This document shows positions 41,528 through 51,086 of a DNA stretch of 64,000 nucleotides, piece by piece. Origin of the DNA: Haematococcus lacustris (lineage: Eukaryota; Chlorophyta; Chlorophyceae; Chlamydomonadales; Haematococcaceae); contig JASKMD010000030.1 in NCBI GenBank assembly GCA_030144725.1, positions 2,892,396 through 2,956,395 on the forward strand, given 5' to 3'. Each line of letters opens with the position of its first letter. The stretch's first letter is position 1. A model generated the notes under the pieces. That model was not told the origin of the DNA and searched no databases. It was given only the letters and a program-made list of their open reading frames with translations. A program made the translations under genes and the position numbers.

Positions 41528-43597
41528 GCCAGGTGGCTGACTTTGGGCTGTCTCGTCTGGTCAAAGAGCATCAGGCAGAGAGCCCGCTGGGGCAGCCCTG
41601 CTCTGTATGGGGCACCCCTGCCTACGTGAGCACCAGCAGCCAGCCCACCTGCCTCATGCAACCTTGGCGGCATAGCCTGCTGGGGGCTGGCTGTACTCAG
41701 TGCTTTGCCCTGGCACTGCATGCACTGTATGGCTGCATGGCTACTGCTGGCTGCCGGTGTGCCCGCACAGTGTGCTGTATTCAGCCTCCCGCCTCCCGTG
41801 CCCTTTGGAGGTGCCCTTAGTGTTCCACTGCAATGAAGGCTCTAGGTTCAGGGTTAAGGTGCTGTATTCAGCCTTCGTGTAAACAGTCCCGCTGACACCA
41901 TGGTGGTCCTCAGCAGGGTGGCCCGCTGACAGGCCCGCCTCCATGCCTTCCATCCTGCATCGTGCCCACTGGCTTGCAGATGGCGCTTGAGGCATTTGAT
42001 GGAGTGGCTACACACAGTGGCGACGTGTGGTCCTTCGGCTGCCTGCTGTGGCAAGTGGGTGGTCACACCGTAGAGCCCATGTTCCATCATCCTGCTCAGC
42101 TTGCATCAGCTTGCATCAATGCATGTTTGTCATGCCAACCCTAGTCTATAGGACTGTCACACTATTCAGTGTAGGTGGAAGGCGCCCCTGCCATGTATGT
42201 GTGGGAGGTTTACTCCATGTAGACAAGACACAGCCCCTTGTGAGAGATCCTATCATTCTGCCATCGCATTGGTACTTGTTGCCTCCTGGGCTGATTAGGC
42301 AAAGTTTGCAGACCTGAGGGTTAGGGGCAGGGGCAGGGCTGCACCAAGTATCAGTCTGGGGTGTAAGCTCAGGGGCCCTCTGGCCTCCTTGTGCTGCCCT
42401 CTGACCTCTGCTACCCACTCCGCACATAGCCTAGCCAGGCAGCCAGGCTTGGCTGCGCCCTGGCCTGAGCCCAGGCTCAAAATAGATGCGGCGAGCCCAA
42501 TGCCAGTTGCTGGCTGGCTGCCAGGGTGCTTTGCATGGCATGGTCAGCCAAAAGCTTGGCAAGGGTTTGGTGTTCATCCCGGGCAGCCAGGCGAGCCACC
42601 ACCTCTCCATAAAGAGCTTCTACCAGGCAAGGGCCATGCAGGAGTGGTGGCGGCCTGCTTGCTGTTTGCAGATGGTGACGGGCCAGGCGCCCCACACAGG
42701 CCTGCTGCCTGCCCAGATCATGGCGGGTCAAATGGACCAGTCCCTGCACCTGGCTTGGCCAGAGGACATCCACCCAGGATTGCGGCAGCTGGGGCTAGCC
42801 TGCTTGCAGCACGACCCAGGCCTCCGCCCGCCATTCCGTTGGGTTGTCACGGTGAGTGATGCCCCTGACCCCTATCCTCAACCTATGAATTCTGAGCTGT
42901 GACCTATGACGGCAAAGCCAGAGCTGCATAGCCTTGCCCTTGCCCAGATGGGACCCTTGTACACGCACATTGGCCAACAGGGCCTGGTCATGCCTCATGA
43001 GTCCAGCAGGCCTAGCTTGCCAGTGGCATGGGCCCTAGGCCTGCTGTAGTATTGCTGCTGTTGTGGATGCTGCCGCCACTATCACTGCTTTCGCCACTGC
43101 CGGGCCCGCAACAATGCATAGGCCCTAGTAGTTTACACAGGCTGTCAGCCTTACAAAGCATTAAGCTGTTAGTTTTGATGAGTTGCCCAGTGGTCAAGGG
43201 GGATTAGCCCCAGGAAAGAGTGCCATCGATATGGGGTTGGCAGTCATCAAGGGTGCGACCGAGGATGCTACAACATGTTTGTAGTAGCTGAATTAGATTA
43301 TCCACAGTCCAACAGGTTGTTCCTTGTTGAATAAGTTGTGTTGGCCTGTACCATGTGCAGGAGTTAAGCTTGATTGAGAGCCGTGTGCGTCTGGATCTGC
43401 TGGCCCAGGGCATCAGCACCCCGCACCTCCCCCTGGGCAAGGGCTCCTCACCGGCTGTCAGCTTGTCGCCACCTGAGGCTGACAACAGCCCCACCCTGTC
43501 TTGCCAGCCCACTGCAGCCCTGGCTGGCATGCAGCCACATAGTGAGGTGCAGCATGCAGGAAGATGTGGGGATGAGGAGGATTTTAGTAACCAATAA
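37677..43597 (+). CDS. TKL-type protein kinase
   Basis: Exons 37677-38079, 38166-38290, 38584-38639, 39409-39673, 40180-40263, 40501-40633, 41228-41292, 41533-41625, 41980-42054, 42672-42851 and 43361-43597 join in phase to 571 residues. The start MGACVG could be N-myristoylated and palmitoylated. Kinase motifs in order: GSGSSGKVFKG (P-loop), VAVKYI (Lys), SYEAVLCRLLAHPNV (helix C Glu), QICMEFCEKGTLLE (hinge), HGDLKPANIML (catalytic loop), VADFGLSRL (DFG), PAYMALEAFDG (APE as ALE), SGDVWSFGCLLWQMVTG and DPGLRPPF. HGDLKPxN is the tyrosine-kinase-like form typical of green algae. An 88-residue insert encoded by 39409-39673 lies in the N-lobe. All catalytic residues are present, so an active Ser/Thr kinase is likely. 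At least six introns hold transposon copies. Substrates unknown. Confidence 0.88.
38781..38985 (+). mobile_element. tail-1 copy in kinase intron 3, 15-bp target duplication
   Basis: GCTGTAGCGACAACC occurs exactly at 38766-38780 and 38986-39000. The insert starts within tail-1 (AATGTTTTGTCATGCC) and ends at GAGGGCTAAGGT, the shared 3' end. A fixed 3' end, variable 5' end and duplication longer than 10 bp point to target-primed reverse transcription. Confidence 0.8.
39756..40046 (+). mobile_element. tail-1 copy in kinase intron 4, 11-bp target duplication
   Basis: Flanks are GCTGAAAACAG (39745-39755) and GCTGTAAACAG (40047-40057), 10 of 11 identical. The insert begins just before the last codons of the RuvC-like frame (GTGGCACAGTAG) and contains a nearly complete tail-1 ending GCTAAAGTG. 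Confidence 0.7.
40660..41065 (+). mobile_element. tail-2 copy in kinase intron 6
   Basis: Contains the codons for GRARNNA (40744-40764), the tail CAGGCTGTCAGCCTTC, then an unrelated filler (40822-40950) and the 3' half ATCAAGGGTGCGACCGAGG to TTGAATAAGTTTTGTTG. The filler begins with a copy of exon 40180-40263. No target duplication seen. Confidence 0.55.
41160..41222 (-). other. tRNA-like B-box sequence in kinase intron 6
   Basis: On the minus strand CAGGGTTCGATTCCCAG is a perfect pol III B box/T-arm. No acceptor stem or convincing A box is seen; a SINE or tRNA relic is more likely than a gene. A similar B box is at 45702-45722. Confidence 0.3.
41482..41527 (+). repeat. CTG microsatellite at the kinase exon-8 acceptor
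   Basis: About 15 CTG/GCT units run right up to CCGCCAG at 41526-41532, so they may serve as the polypyrimidine-like context of the acceptor for the DFG exon. Confidence 0.8.
41787..41860 (+). mobile_element. tail-1 short copy in kinase intron 8, 13-bp target duplication
   Basis: GCTGTATTCAGCC occurs exactly at 41774-41786 and 41861-41873. Only the last about 55 bases of tail-1 (CTTAGTGTTCCACTGC to GGTTAAGGT) are present, preceded by about 20 unrelated bases. The shortest 5'-truncated copy. Confidence 0.75.
42130..42285 (+). repeat. tail-1 related copy (variant) in kinase intron 9
   Basis: Shares GTCATGCCAA, AGTGTAGGTGGAAGGC and AGACAAGACAC with tail-1 but ends TTGGTACTTGTTGC like the copy at 44225-44395. 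A second subfamily of the same tail. Confidence 0.55.
43092..43345 (+). mobile_element. tail-2 copy in kinase intron 10
   Basis: Begins abruptly in the C-terminal codons (GCCGGGCCCGCAACAATG) and continues through the whole tail-2 to TTGAATAAGTTGTGTTG, about 15 bases before the last kinase exon. 5'-truncated like the tail-1 copies; no clear target duplication found. Confidence 0.6.
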
Positions 43598-45000
43598 GCC
43601 ATTGAGCCAGGGAGCTAGCATACCAGCACCTGCAAGGGGAGGGAGGGTGAGCATCAATGCTGCAGGTTGAGGCCTGCTAAACCAACTGGCTGGCAGGTAT
43701 GTGTCGGACTCCTTGCCCCAATGGTCATCGGATTGCACTCGATGCTAGACCCCAGGCAACACTACTGCGGCGTCCTTGACATTCAAGTATCTCCCATAGA
43801 AGGGACTGCCATGAACAGCCAGCACCACGCAGAAGCTGAAGTGTGACACGACAGCTGTTTACCCCACCACAGATGGACACACACACACACCTTGACATAC
43901 AGCTGGGACACAGACACTCCATGGCAGATAGTCTGAGATGCACGCCGTGGCGGTCTGTCTCGTGACCCTCAAGCAGCAGGCGTGGAAGCCAGCGATGTCA
44001 ACCTCAGCTAGGCAGCATGGGCACTTGCCAGTGCCGAGCTTACTTATTAGGCTGCTCATGGCCATGGTGCACAAGCAATGCAACTATCGCACAGCTTAGG
44101 GGGGCAGTAGGTCCAGGGCAAATTCGAAGTTGAGGTTGAGGTGTGCTTCAGTTGTGGTTCTTTCAAGGTCTTTCTAGCCTTCTTGTAGACGGCTGGTCAG
44201 GTGGCTGTGCCCATTGCAATGTGTTGGGTCAATCACTTGTGTAGGTGGAAGGCCCCCATGCCTGTGGTTATGAGGCTTACTCCACACGGACAAACAGCAC
44301 CCCATAGCGAGGGGTTTCTTCCATTCTTTTAGCTTTCACGTTGGTACTTTTTGCACACTGGTGTGGAGTGGTGTTGTGTGTTGCATTCAATCTTGTGCAT
44401 TCTTCTGGGGGGCCCGTCATAGACAGAGGCAGTGCCAGCCCATGGCTAACTGGTAGGTTTAGGCGTGGGATAGGAAGTGCGTGCTTGCCAATAGGTTGTA
44501 AAAACCACAGCAGTCCATGCTCTGTGAGACCTCTGACAACTAGGATGCCCTGCATTCAAAGCATAAACAACGGGCATGTAAGTGTCATCCATGGCTGTGG
44601 CACGTTGTGTGCAGTCATTAGGCTGCTTGGCCGCCCTCCCCGCGCTTCATGGCTACGTGCCAAGGCCTTCTATAGTCGGGTTGGGACGCCTACAACCTCA
44701 ATACCCAGCACAGTTCTTTATTGCTAACCACCAACTACCAACTCAGTAGACCCAGCTACTGCTTTTGCAATAACCGTCAGCCATGGTGTTGGAGACGTTG
44801 GGAGCACAAGCAAAAAAGCAAGCTTCGTGTAGCCTTGACAGCTTGACATGTCAGTCCTTACCTCCAGTTCAGAGGTACTTCTAGGCTGTAAGACCATTTG
44901 TATTTATGCCATTGTAAAACCATTTGTTGTTTAAACCATTGTATTTATGGCAGCTTTGCCTGGGTCCCATAACTCGCCAGTGAACATGTTGACTGGGAAG
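43598..45000. other. kinase 3' flank up to the assembly gap
   Basis: A tail-1 variant copy lies at about 44225-44395 (TGTGTAGGTGGAAGGC to TTGGTACTTTTTGC). The minus strand at 44083-43860 has a Cys-rich reading (LGTGKCPCCLAEVDIAGFHACC) that could be an exon but has no partners. Early ASNSD1 exons may lie here or in the gap; none recognised. Confidence 0.4.
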
Positions 45001-45500
45001 NNNNNNNNNNNNNNNNNNNNNNNNNNNNNNNNNNNNNNNNNNNNNNNNNNNNNNNNNNNNNNNNNNNNNNNNNNNNNNNNNNNNNNNNNNNNNNNNNNNN
45101 NNNNNNNNNNNNNNNNNNNNNNNNNNNNNNNNNNNNNNNNNNNNNNNNNNNNNNNNNNNNNNNNNNNNNNNNNNNNNNNNNNNNNNNNNNNNNNNNNNNN
45201 NNNNNNNNNNNNNNNNNNNNNNNNNNNNNNNNNNNNNNNNNNNNNNNNNNNNNNNNNNNNNNNNNNNNNNNNNNNNNNNNNNNNNNNNNNNNNNNNNNNN
45301 NNNNNNNNNNNNNNNNNNNNNNNNNNNNNNNNNNNNNNNNNNNNNNNNNNNNNNNNNNNNNNNNNNNNNNNNNNNNNNNNNNNNNNNNNNNNNNNNNNNN
45401 NNNNNNNNNNNNNNNNNNNNNNNNNNNNNNNNNNNNNNNNNNNNNNNNNNNNNNNNNNNNNNNNNNNNNNNNNNNNNNNNNNNNNNNNNNNNNNNNNNNN
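45001..45500. other. assembly gap of 500 N
   Basis: Unsequenced scaffold join; the size is likely nominal. It separates the kinase from the ASNSD1-like gene and hides the latter's 5' exons. Confidence 1.
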
Positions 45501-45791
45501 GCAGCTGGCTTCAGTCACCCACCCCAACGTCGCAATACACACTGCCACCTTGACCACCTTGACCACCGCCACCACCAGCTGCTGGCTGCCTCCACAACAT
45601 GAATCTTTAGCACCTGATGATGCCATGCCCAAGTAACTGAGTGCACCATGCTGTGCCCTGTACTCTTTGGCCCTTAGCTGCGTCTGTTTCAAGCCACTGG
45701 CGTGACTCGAACCCTGGCGCTGCCACCTCGAGACCTCCCCCTGCCGCCCTGAGACCTGGCCGGCCCTGTGCCGCGTTGTTGTGTGGCCCAG

Positions 45792-48700
45792 GCAGCACCT
45801 GCTGCAGCTGCTGCACCCGGCCGACACCCTGATGTCCCTCAACATTGGGGCGGCGCTACACAGAGAGTTGCCTAATTCTGGCCACCCCATATCTCGTGTT
45901 CTTTTGTTTCTTTACCAAAAGCCCCCGTTTTTTTTCTGCGCATCGCGTCGTTAGGTAGTTGATAGGGTGGTTGTCGGGTCGCGTCACGTTGGCGCGGGGT
46001 GGGATGTGAGATCTCAACACTGCCGGGTTCGCCGGATTTACCCGCATCCGGAGTTAAGGCCCGGCCGCGTCTACAGGGAGCGTTTCAGGTACCTTCCTCA
46101 ACGCTCCCTAATACCTTAGTAGGTAACAAAGATGGCACAACAAGCGCGCTTGGTTAAACATGCGGCTGCAGTGCGGCATCGCTTTCCGCTTTGGGCTAAA
46201 AAATTCTCATGTAGCAGAATCTGACTTTTCTTCTTGCAGAGCTCAATCCTTGGCCCTTGCTTGTATGGCCGCAGCAACTGCCAGGCGTGCTAGCAGCTTA
46301 ACCAAGGCTTCCAAAAGGCTTGGCCACAGGGCTAGAAGGCTTGCAGCCACCGCTTAAGCCCACTTAAAGTACAGGAGGGGGGCTGCTCGCCCTTCTGTGC
46401 GTGTTGTGGCAAAACAGCATGGCGTCCCCCGCTCCACCCTCCACGAGTTAGTCAATAGGGGGGGTAGGATCACGACAAGGGGGAGACCCACAGCCTTGAC
46501 TGAGGCAGAAGAACTCCAGCTGGCTGGCATGGTCAAGGGGGCCTAGGCACAGGGTAGAAGGGTGACTAGGTTGGACCTCCTAGGAGCGGTGCAGCGGGCC
46601 TGTAAGGTTCGTGTGAGCATGGGACTTCCACACCCCTTCCCTGATGCAACCCCCATTTTCTACCCATATTTTTAACATTTTCTATCCACATTTTCTACCA
46701 AATATTTCTACAATATATTTTCATTACTTATTCTACATTTGTTCTTGACGCGTGCGGTTGCCAAGACGGGCTATTATCCCCCCAGCAAGGCTCAGCTGCT
46801 GGCAGCTGCAAAAGCCTCCATTCAGTCAGGCAAGGGGAAGGTGACCCTAGCACCATGGAAGCGCCTAGTTGTGAGCAACGACATGATGGAGGCAGCTATT
46901 CACCGCTCAGCAGAGGAGCAACCAGTTCCATATTTCCGAGCAGTGGATCAGTTCTAAAACAGGCAGGAGCTAGAAGAGCAGGTTTACATGAGGGCGGCAA
47001 AGCGTGGAAGAGGGGCTCACATGTAGGGGGGGGAGGGCATGGTTAAGGCTGAACATGTGAGTCACCACAAACTTTTCATTTGCCGTTTCCATTGCATTAG
47101 GTGACCAAACCCCCGGTGATTCCATGCCTGAAGTGGCAGAGTTTACTTTCAGTTGAAGTTGGGTGCAATTCAAGTGGCCAGATATAGGTACACTTAGTTT
47201 CAAAATCCCATTTCTGGGGGGGTATGTCAGATTTTGGGCTGTAACGTTGCAAGCTTATGGAGATCAAGCTTCAGTCTCCTATTGATGGAAAGCAGGTTTA
47301 AAGCCTTACTCAATGTGGTGAGCAGCATTTGGTTTGATGCAGTGATGGAGTAGTTATGACGATTCCTGCAAAAAAGTGGCCAGAATTAGGCAACTCTCTG
47401 TGTATGGCTGGCCGCCAGGGCGCAGGGCAGGCTGTACCTGCCATCACCACCCCAGCCTGGCCACCAAGAGGGTCTCACGGGCCATGGCTGTGACCACCAA
47501 GCGCTGCAAAGGCAGGTGCACAGGCAGGCAGGTGCGGCCCCAGGCCCCTGCCCCCTCCCCCTGCTCCTGCCCTGCCCTCAACCACAATGTGACCCTGGCC
47601 CTACTGATCCCTATGACCGTGACCCTAGGCGTGTGGGACCCCCTTTGCTGACTGCCTCCTACTGACCCCCTCTGCCACCCACCCTCTGCTCACCCCCTCT
47701 CCTCCCCAAGCCCTGTTTCACCCACCAGCACCCTGGCCATGCATCCTGCATGCATGTACCCACCAACCGCCTGCTTGCCTCCATGCAACCCACCGGCCAA
47801 TTTGCCTCCCTCTGGGCCCCAGAGCTGACCCTGGGCTGCTGCTGCTGCTGCTGCCTGCAGTGGCCAAGCCTACACCTCCCCTGCCCGGGTGGTGCTGCTA
47901 GGCCACGGGGCGGATGAGCAGTGTGGTGGGTATGGCCGGCACCGCACCAGGTGGGTCCACCAGCTGCCCTGCACCCTGCTGTCCCCTTCGCCCTGACCTG
48001 ACCTGACCTGACCTGACCTGACCTGACCTGACCTGACCTGACCTGACCTGACCTGACCTGACCTGACCTGACCTGACCTGACCTGACCTGACCTGACCTG
48101 ACCCGACCCGACCCGACCCGACCCGACCCGACCCGACCCGACCCGACCCGACCCGACCCGACCCGACCCGACCCGACCCGACCCGACCCGACCCGACCCG
48201 ACCCGACCCGACCCGACCCGACCCGACCCGACCCGACCCGACCCGACCCGACCTGACCGTTGGGGCCCAGAGCCAGGCCAGGCCATGGTCTCTAGACTGT
48301 GCCTGCTGGAACCACTCTGACCCCTGGAGCATCATGCACGCAATGCAGGGAGGGGCCCCGGTAGTGGTTGGGGCGCAGCAGGGAGGTGTTGCAGGGTGTG
48401 GGCGCGCAGGGTATGTCTTGCAGGGGCCTCTGTCTGGCTGCCCTGAGCCCTGTCTTGGGCCTGCTGCAACACACCAGGCTCATGAGTCACACAAGGACCA
48501 GGACCATGCTAGAGGGTAGCACAGGCACCCAGCCCACACCCAAAGAGCAGCTTCAGCACTCAACCTGCATGCACCATCCACTATCCACTGTGCACCATGC
48601 ACCATGCACCATGCACCAGGGTAAGCAGCAGGAGTGGGGCTCTGGGAGATGAGAGCACAGCCGGCTCAGCCACCCTGACCGCCTAGCCTGCTCAGCCAGC

Positions 48701-49838
48701 ACAGCCGCCCAGGGTCTGCCACGGCCTGCTCCAAGTCTGGTGGCCAGACCTCCCAAACCCTTAGCCACCGCTTGCACTGGGCCACGGGGCTAGTGAGGGA
48801 GGGGTGTGGCCCCCGGCCCCTATGACTGCAGCTCCTACAGGCACCTCTGGCCAGGTGCCTGTCCGCCTGCCTGCCTGCCTGCCCGGTGTGCAGGTTCGCC
48901 ACCGCAGGATGGCCAGGGCTGGCAGAGGAGCTGGCGCTTGACATGCGGCGCATGTGGGTGAGAAATCTCGGTCGAGACGATCGCCTGGTGGCTGACTGGG
49001 GCAGGGAGGCGCGGCACCCCTTCTTGGACGAAGAGCTGGTCAGGGTGCTGCAGGCCAGCAGCCTGCCGGACATCGTGGACCTCTCCCACCCTCCAGGTAT
49101 GCCCTGCTAGCCCAGGGTAGCTGGTGGGGGTGGGGTGAAGGGTGGGGGTGTGGGGCTGATGGGGTGGGGAGGGGGCAGGGGTTGCTGCTGTCGCTGGCGA
49201 ACTAAGTCGAAGGTGTCAGAGTGGTTAGCAACATGCCTGGAGGCTTGCACCTCACCCCGCCATGAGCTGAAGGAAGCTGCACAGTGACTCAGCGCAATGG
49301 GTGCCGTTGGGGGCTGATGTCATCCATGCCTGGCACATGCCAATGCGAGTGGTGGTGATGGGTCAGTGCACAGGGGGCGTGTCAGGAAGGTGAGGCCTCT
49401 ACCTCTCTTGCGTCAGACCCTTACCCGGGGCAGCTGCCCCAGGCCGCGCCCCTGGTGCCTCCCCTGATGCATGCGCCTCCCAGGTGTGGGTGACAAGCTG
49501 GTGCTGCGGGCTGCATTGCTGAGGTTGGGCCTACCGCAAGCGGCGATAAGAGTGAAGGTGAGTGACTCATGCGGTGCCAACGGCCAAACAGCTTAGGTCT
49601 AACAGCCGCACCAGGCTGAAGTTTTAATGGCGTACACCATCATCACACGACAAGACTGCTTGTTGCCCATATGTGCCCCATGCAGCGTGCCATTCAGTTC
49701 GGAAGTGAGATTGGGAAGCTGTCCAATGTACGTGAGTTTGGAAGCAACCGTGCGGCCAACAAGCAGTCGGCCGGCTATGTGTCAATAAGTCAGCTGGGAG
49801 GCATCCCATTGCCCAATGATGTGAAGGCAGCAATGTGA
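45792..49838 (+). CDS. ASNSD1: ASNSD1-like asparagine-synthetase-domain protein (5' missing, exon split by a transposon)
   Basis: Exons: about 45792-45858 (LLQLLHPADTLMSLNIGAAL), 47405-47433 (WLAARAQGRL), 47861-47950 (TSPARVVLLGHGADEQCGGY), 48894-49096 (VRNLGRDDRLVADWGREARH, PFLDEELVRVL), 49484-49557 (GVGDKLVLRAALLRLGL) and 49686-49838 (RAIQFGSEIGKLSN, stop). The blocks GxGADEQxxGY, RNLGRDDR, GxEARxPFLDE and QFGSxIGK match ASNSD1, a protein with the C-terminal asparagine synthetase domain and no proven synthetase activity. Phases agree from 47405 to the stop. Between 45858 and 47403 a pogo/mariner-type element interrupts the exon; reading into it gives HRELPNSGHPISRVL and a stop near 45953. 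Without the element the frame runs NIGAALWLAARAQG. In this haplotype the gene is therefore probably disrupted. The N-terminal amidotransferase part would lie in or before the gap. Confidence 0.8.
45859..47402 (+). mobile_element. pogo/Tc1-mariner-type element inserted in an ASNSD1 exon
   Basis: Perfect 27-bp terminal inverted repeats start CACAGAGAGTTGCCTAATTC at 45859 and end at 47402, flanked by the dinucleotide TA on both sides (45857-45858, 47403-47404), the target duplication of Tc1/mariner elements. The 1544-bp body has pieces of a pogo-like transposase but no full frame, so it is non-autonomous. Identical TIRs suggest a recent insertion. Confidence 0.9.
46350..46957 (+). pseudogene. 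pogo-like transposase relic
   Basis: After AARPSVRVVAKQHGVPRSTL (psq-type helix-turn-helix) comes GRPTALTEAEELQLAGMVKG, an in-frame stop, and GRRVTRLDLLGAVQRACKV (CENP-B/Tc5-like helix-turn-helix). A separate frame 46739-46957 gives AKTGYYPPSKAQLLAAAKAS, a C-terminal-like piece. The DDE catalytic core is missing. Consistent with an internally deleted pogo/Tigger-type gene. Confidence 0.55.
47991..48254 (+). repeat. pentanucleotide array ACCTG turning into ACCCG
   Basis: About 21 copies of ACCTG (to about 48101) are followed by about 30 copies of ACCCG (to about 48250) with one ACCTG at the end. It lies in the ASNSD1 intron between 47950 and 48894. Confidence 0.95.
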
Positions 49839-50227
49839 CTAGTTGTAGAAGAGCCCGTCAGTCAGTGTAGTGTCACCCTCTTGCTGAGCCAGCAGGCTTA
49901 TACTCTCGTCAGTTGACAGAGTCCGGGATGGCCGCCCACCAGCCTTGAGGGTGCCAGACTTACTTCATCGCACTCAATGGCTAAGTGCATTCAGAGAGGT
50001 GTACACGAGCACAGAACGAGGGCATGCAAGTTCTGCTTTCTCTGGAATTCGCCTCTGTCTGTCAATCTTGTGTAGGCACTCGTGCACCATGTTCATGTGC
50101 ATTGGGTATACTTCACACAGCCCCGTAGCACCATTCGAGTCGGGTCACTATTGCCCACTAGTATATTCCCGCTAGTGGCTGCTAGTGGGTGCTACTGATC
50201 CGGCTCAAATGGAGGCCCTAGTGAGGG

Positions 50228-50312
50228 ACAAGAGGGCTGTGTTATCTGTAATCCAAACTGAGTGTCTGTGTTCTCCAGCCGGTACCAATACCTAATTTCC
50301 TACCCCAACCCT
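50228..50312 (+). repeat. dispersed short repeat, copy 2
   Basis: Partner of 7998-8070 (GGGCTGTGTTATCTGTAAT, CAGCCGGTACCAATACC, TTTCCTACCCCAACCC). The rest of the 49839-50531 gap holds no gene that I can see. Confidence 0.6.
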
Positions 50313-50531
50313 GCAGCTCGCGTGCACCTCTGTCGATGCAACCTCCTATGACATCCTGAAAATCATCCCAGCGCCTTTCACGCCTATCAAGCCTCTTGCC
50401 GCTATAGTGCCTAGGACTATGCCTGGTGGACCCTGGTTGGCAAGATATTTTGAGTTACACATGCACTACACGCGTCCACATGCCACGGACACCTTACACC
50501 ACGTCTGCATCCCGCGTCTGGGTACAGCACA

Positions 50532-51086
50532 ATGTCTGCACTGATGCTGCGCAGCACAGGCGCTAAGTCGCTAGTGCGTGCTTCATCTAGTCGCGGAGCC
50601 TCGCGCCCGTCGCTGCTGGTTTGTGCGACAGGCCCACGTGTTACGAGAGAGTACAGAGAGGACGATGACACAGTTTCGACACCACCCGCTTCTCCGCCCA
50701 GCACTAGCGCTCAAGGAGCAATGTATGCCGACGAGCCACCTAAAGTGCGCAGCAAGAACTTCCTTTTAAGATTGCAATGTCCAGCTGGCGACAAGGCACT
50801 TTATGGATTTCACAGGCGGTTCCACGGAAAAGCAACTTGTCCAAGGAGATGAAGGCGAAGCTACGGAAGGAGTACGTGGGCATGGGTGGAGCAGAGAACA
50901 CGGTGAGTGCATGCACATTGTCTCCTCTTCTAGGGTGCATGAAGACAGACTTGTGTCTCAGAACATAGCCCTGCCTCGCCTTGCCGTGTTGATACCCTGC
51001 AGGCCATGCCAAACAACAACTTTTTGTTGGTAATCATCGTGGTGTCTGTGTTGGCAGTTGCTAGCAAGTTGATCGGTGCAATATGA
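50532..51086 (+). CDS. small putative plastid-targeted single-span membrane protein
   Basis: Exons 50532-50744, 50816-50902 and 51003-51086 join in phase to 127 residues. The N-terminus (MSALMLRSTGAKSLVRASSS) is Ser/Arg/Ala-rich without acidic residues, like a chlorophycean chloroplast transit peptide. The mature part has a charged segment (NLSKEMKAKLRKEYVGMGGA) and a C-terminal hydrophobic helix (NNFLLVIIVVSVLAVASKLI) ending GAI. The conserved look of the KLRKEYxGxGG block suggests a protein of the green lineage or cyanobacteria, but I cannot name it. Splice sites are canonical (AAA/GTGCGC, ACG/GTGAGT). Likely inserted in thylakoid or envelope membrane; an inference from topology only. Confidence 0.7.

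Noticed and set aside
44931..45890. Open frame spanning the assembly gap
   Set aside because: Most of it is N; the frame is an artefact.
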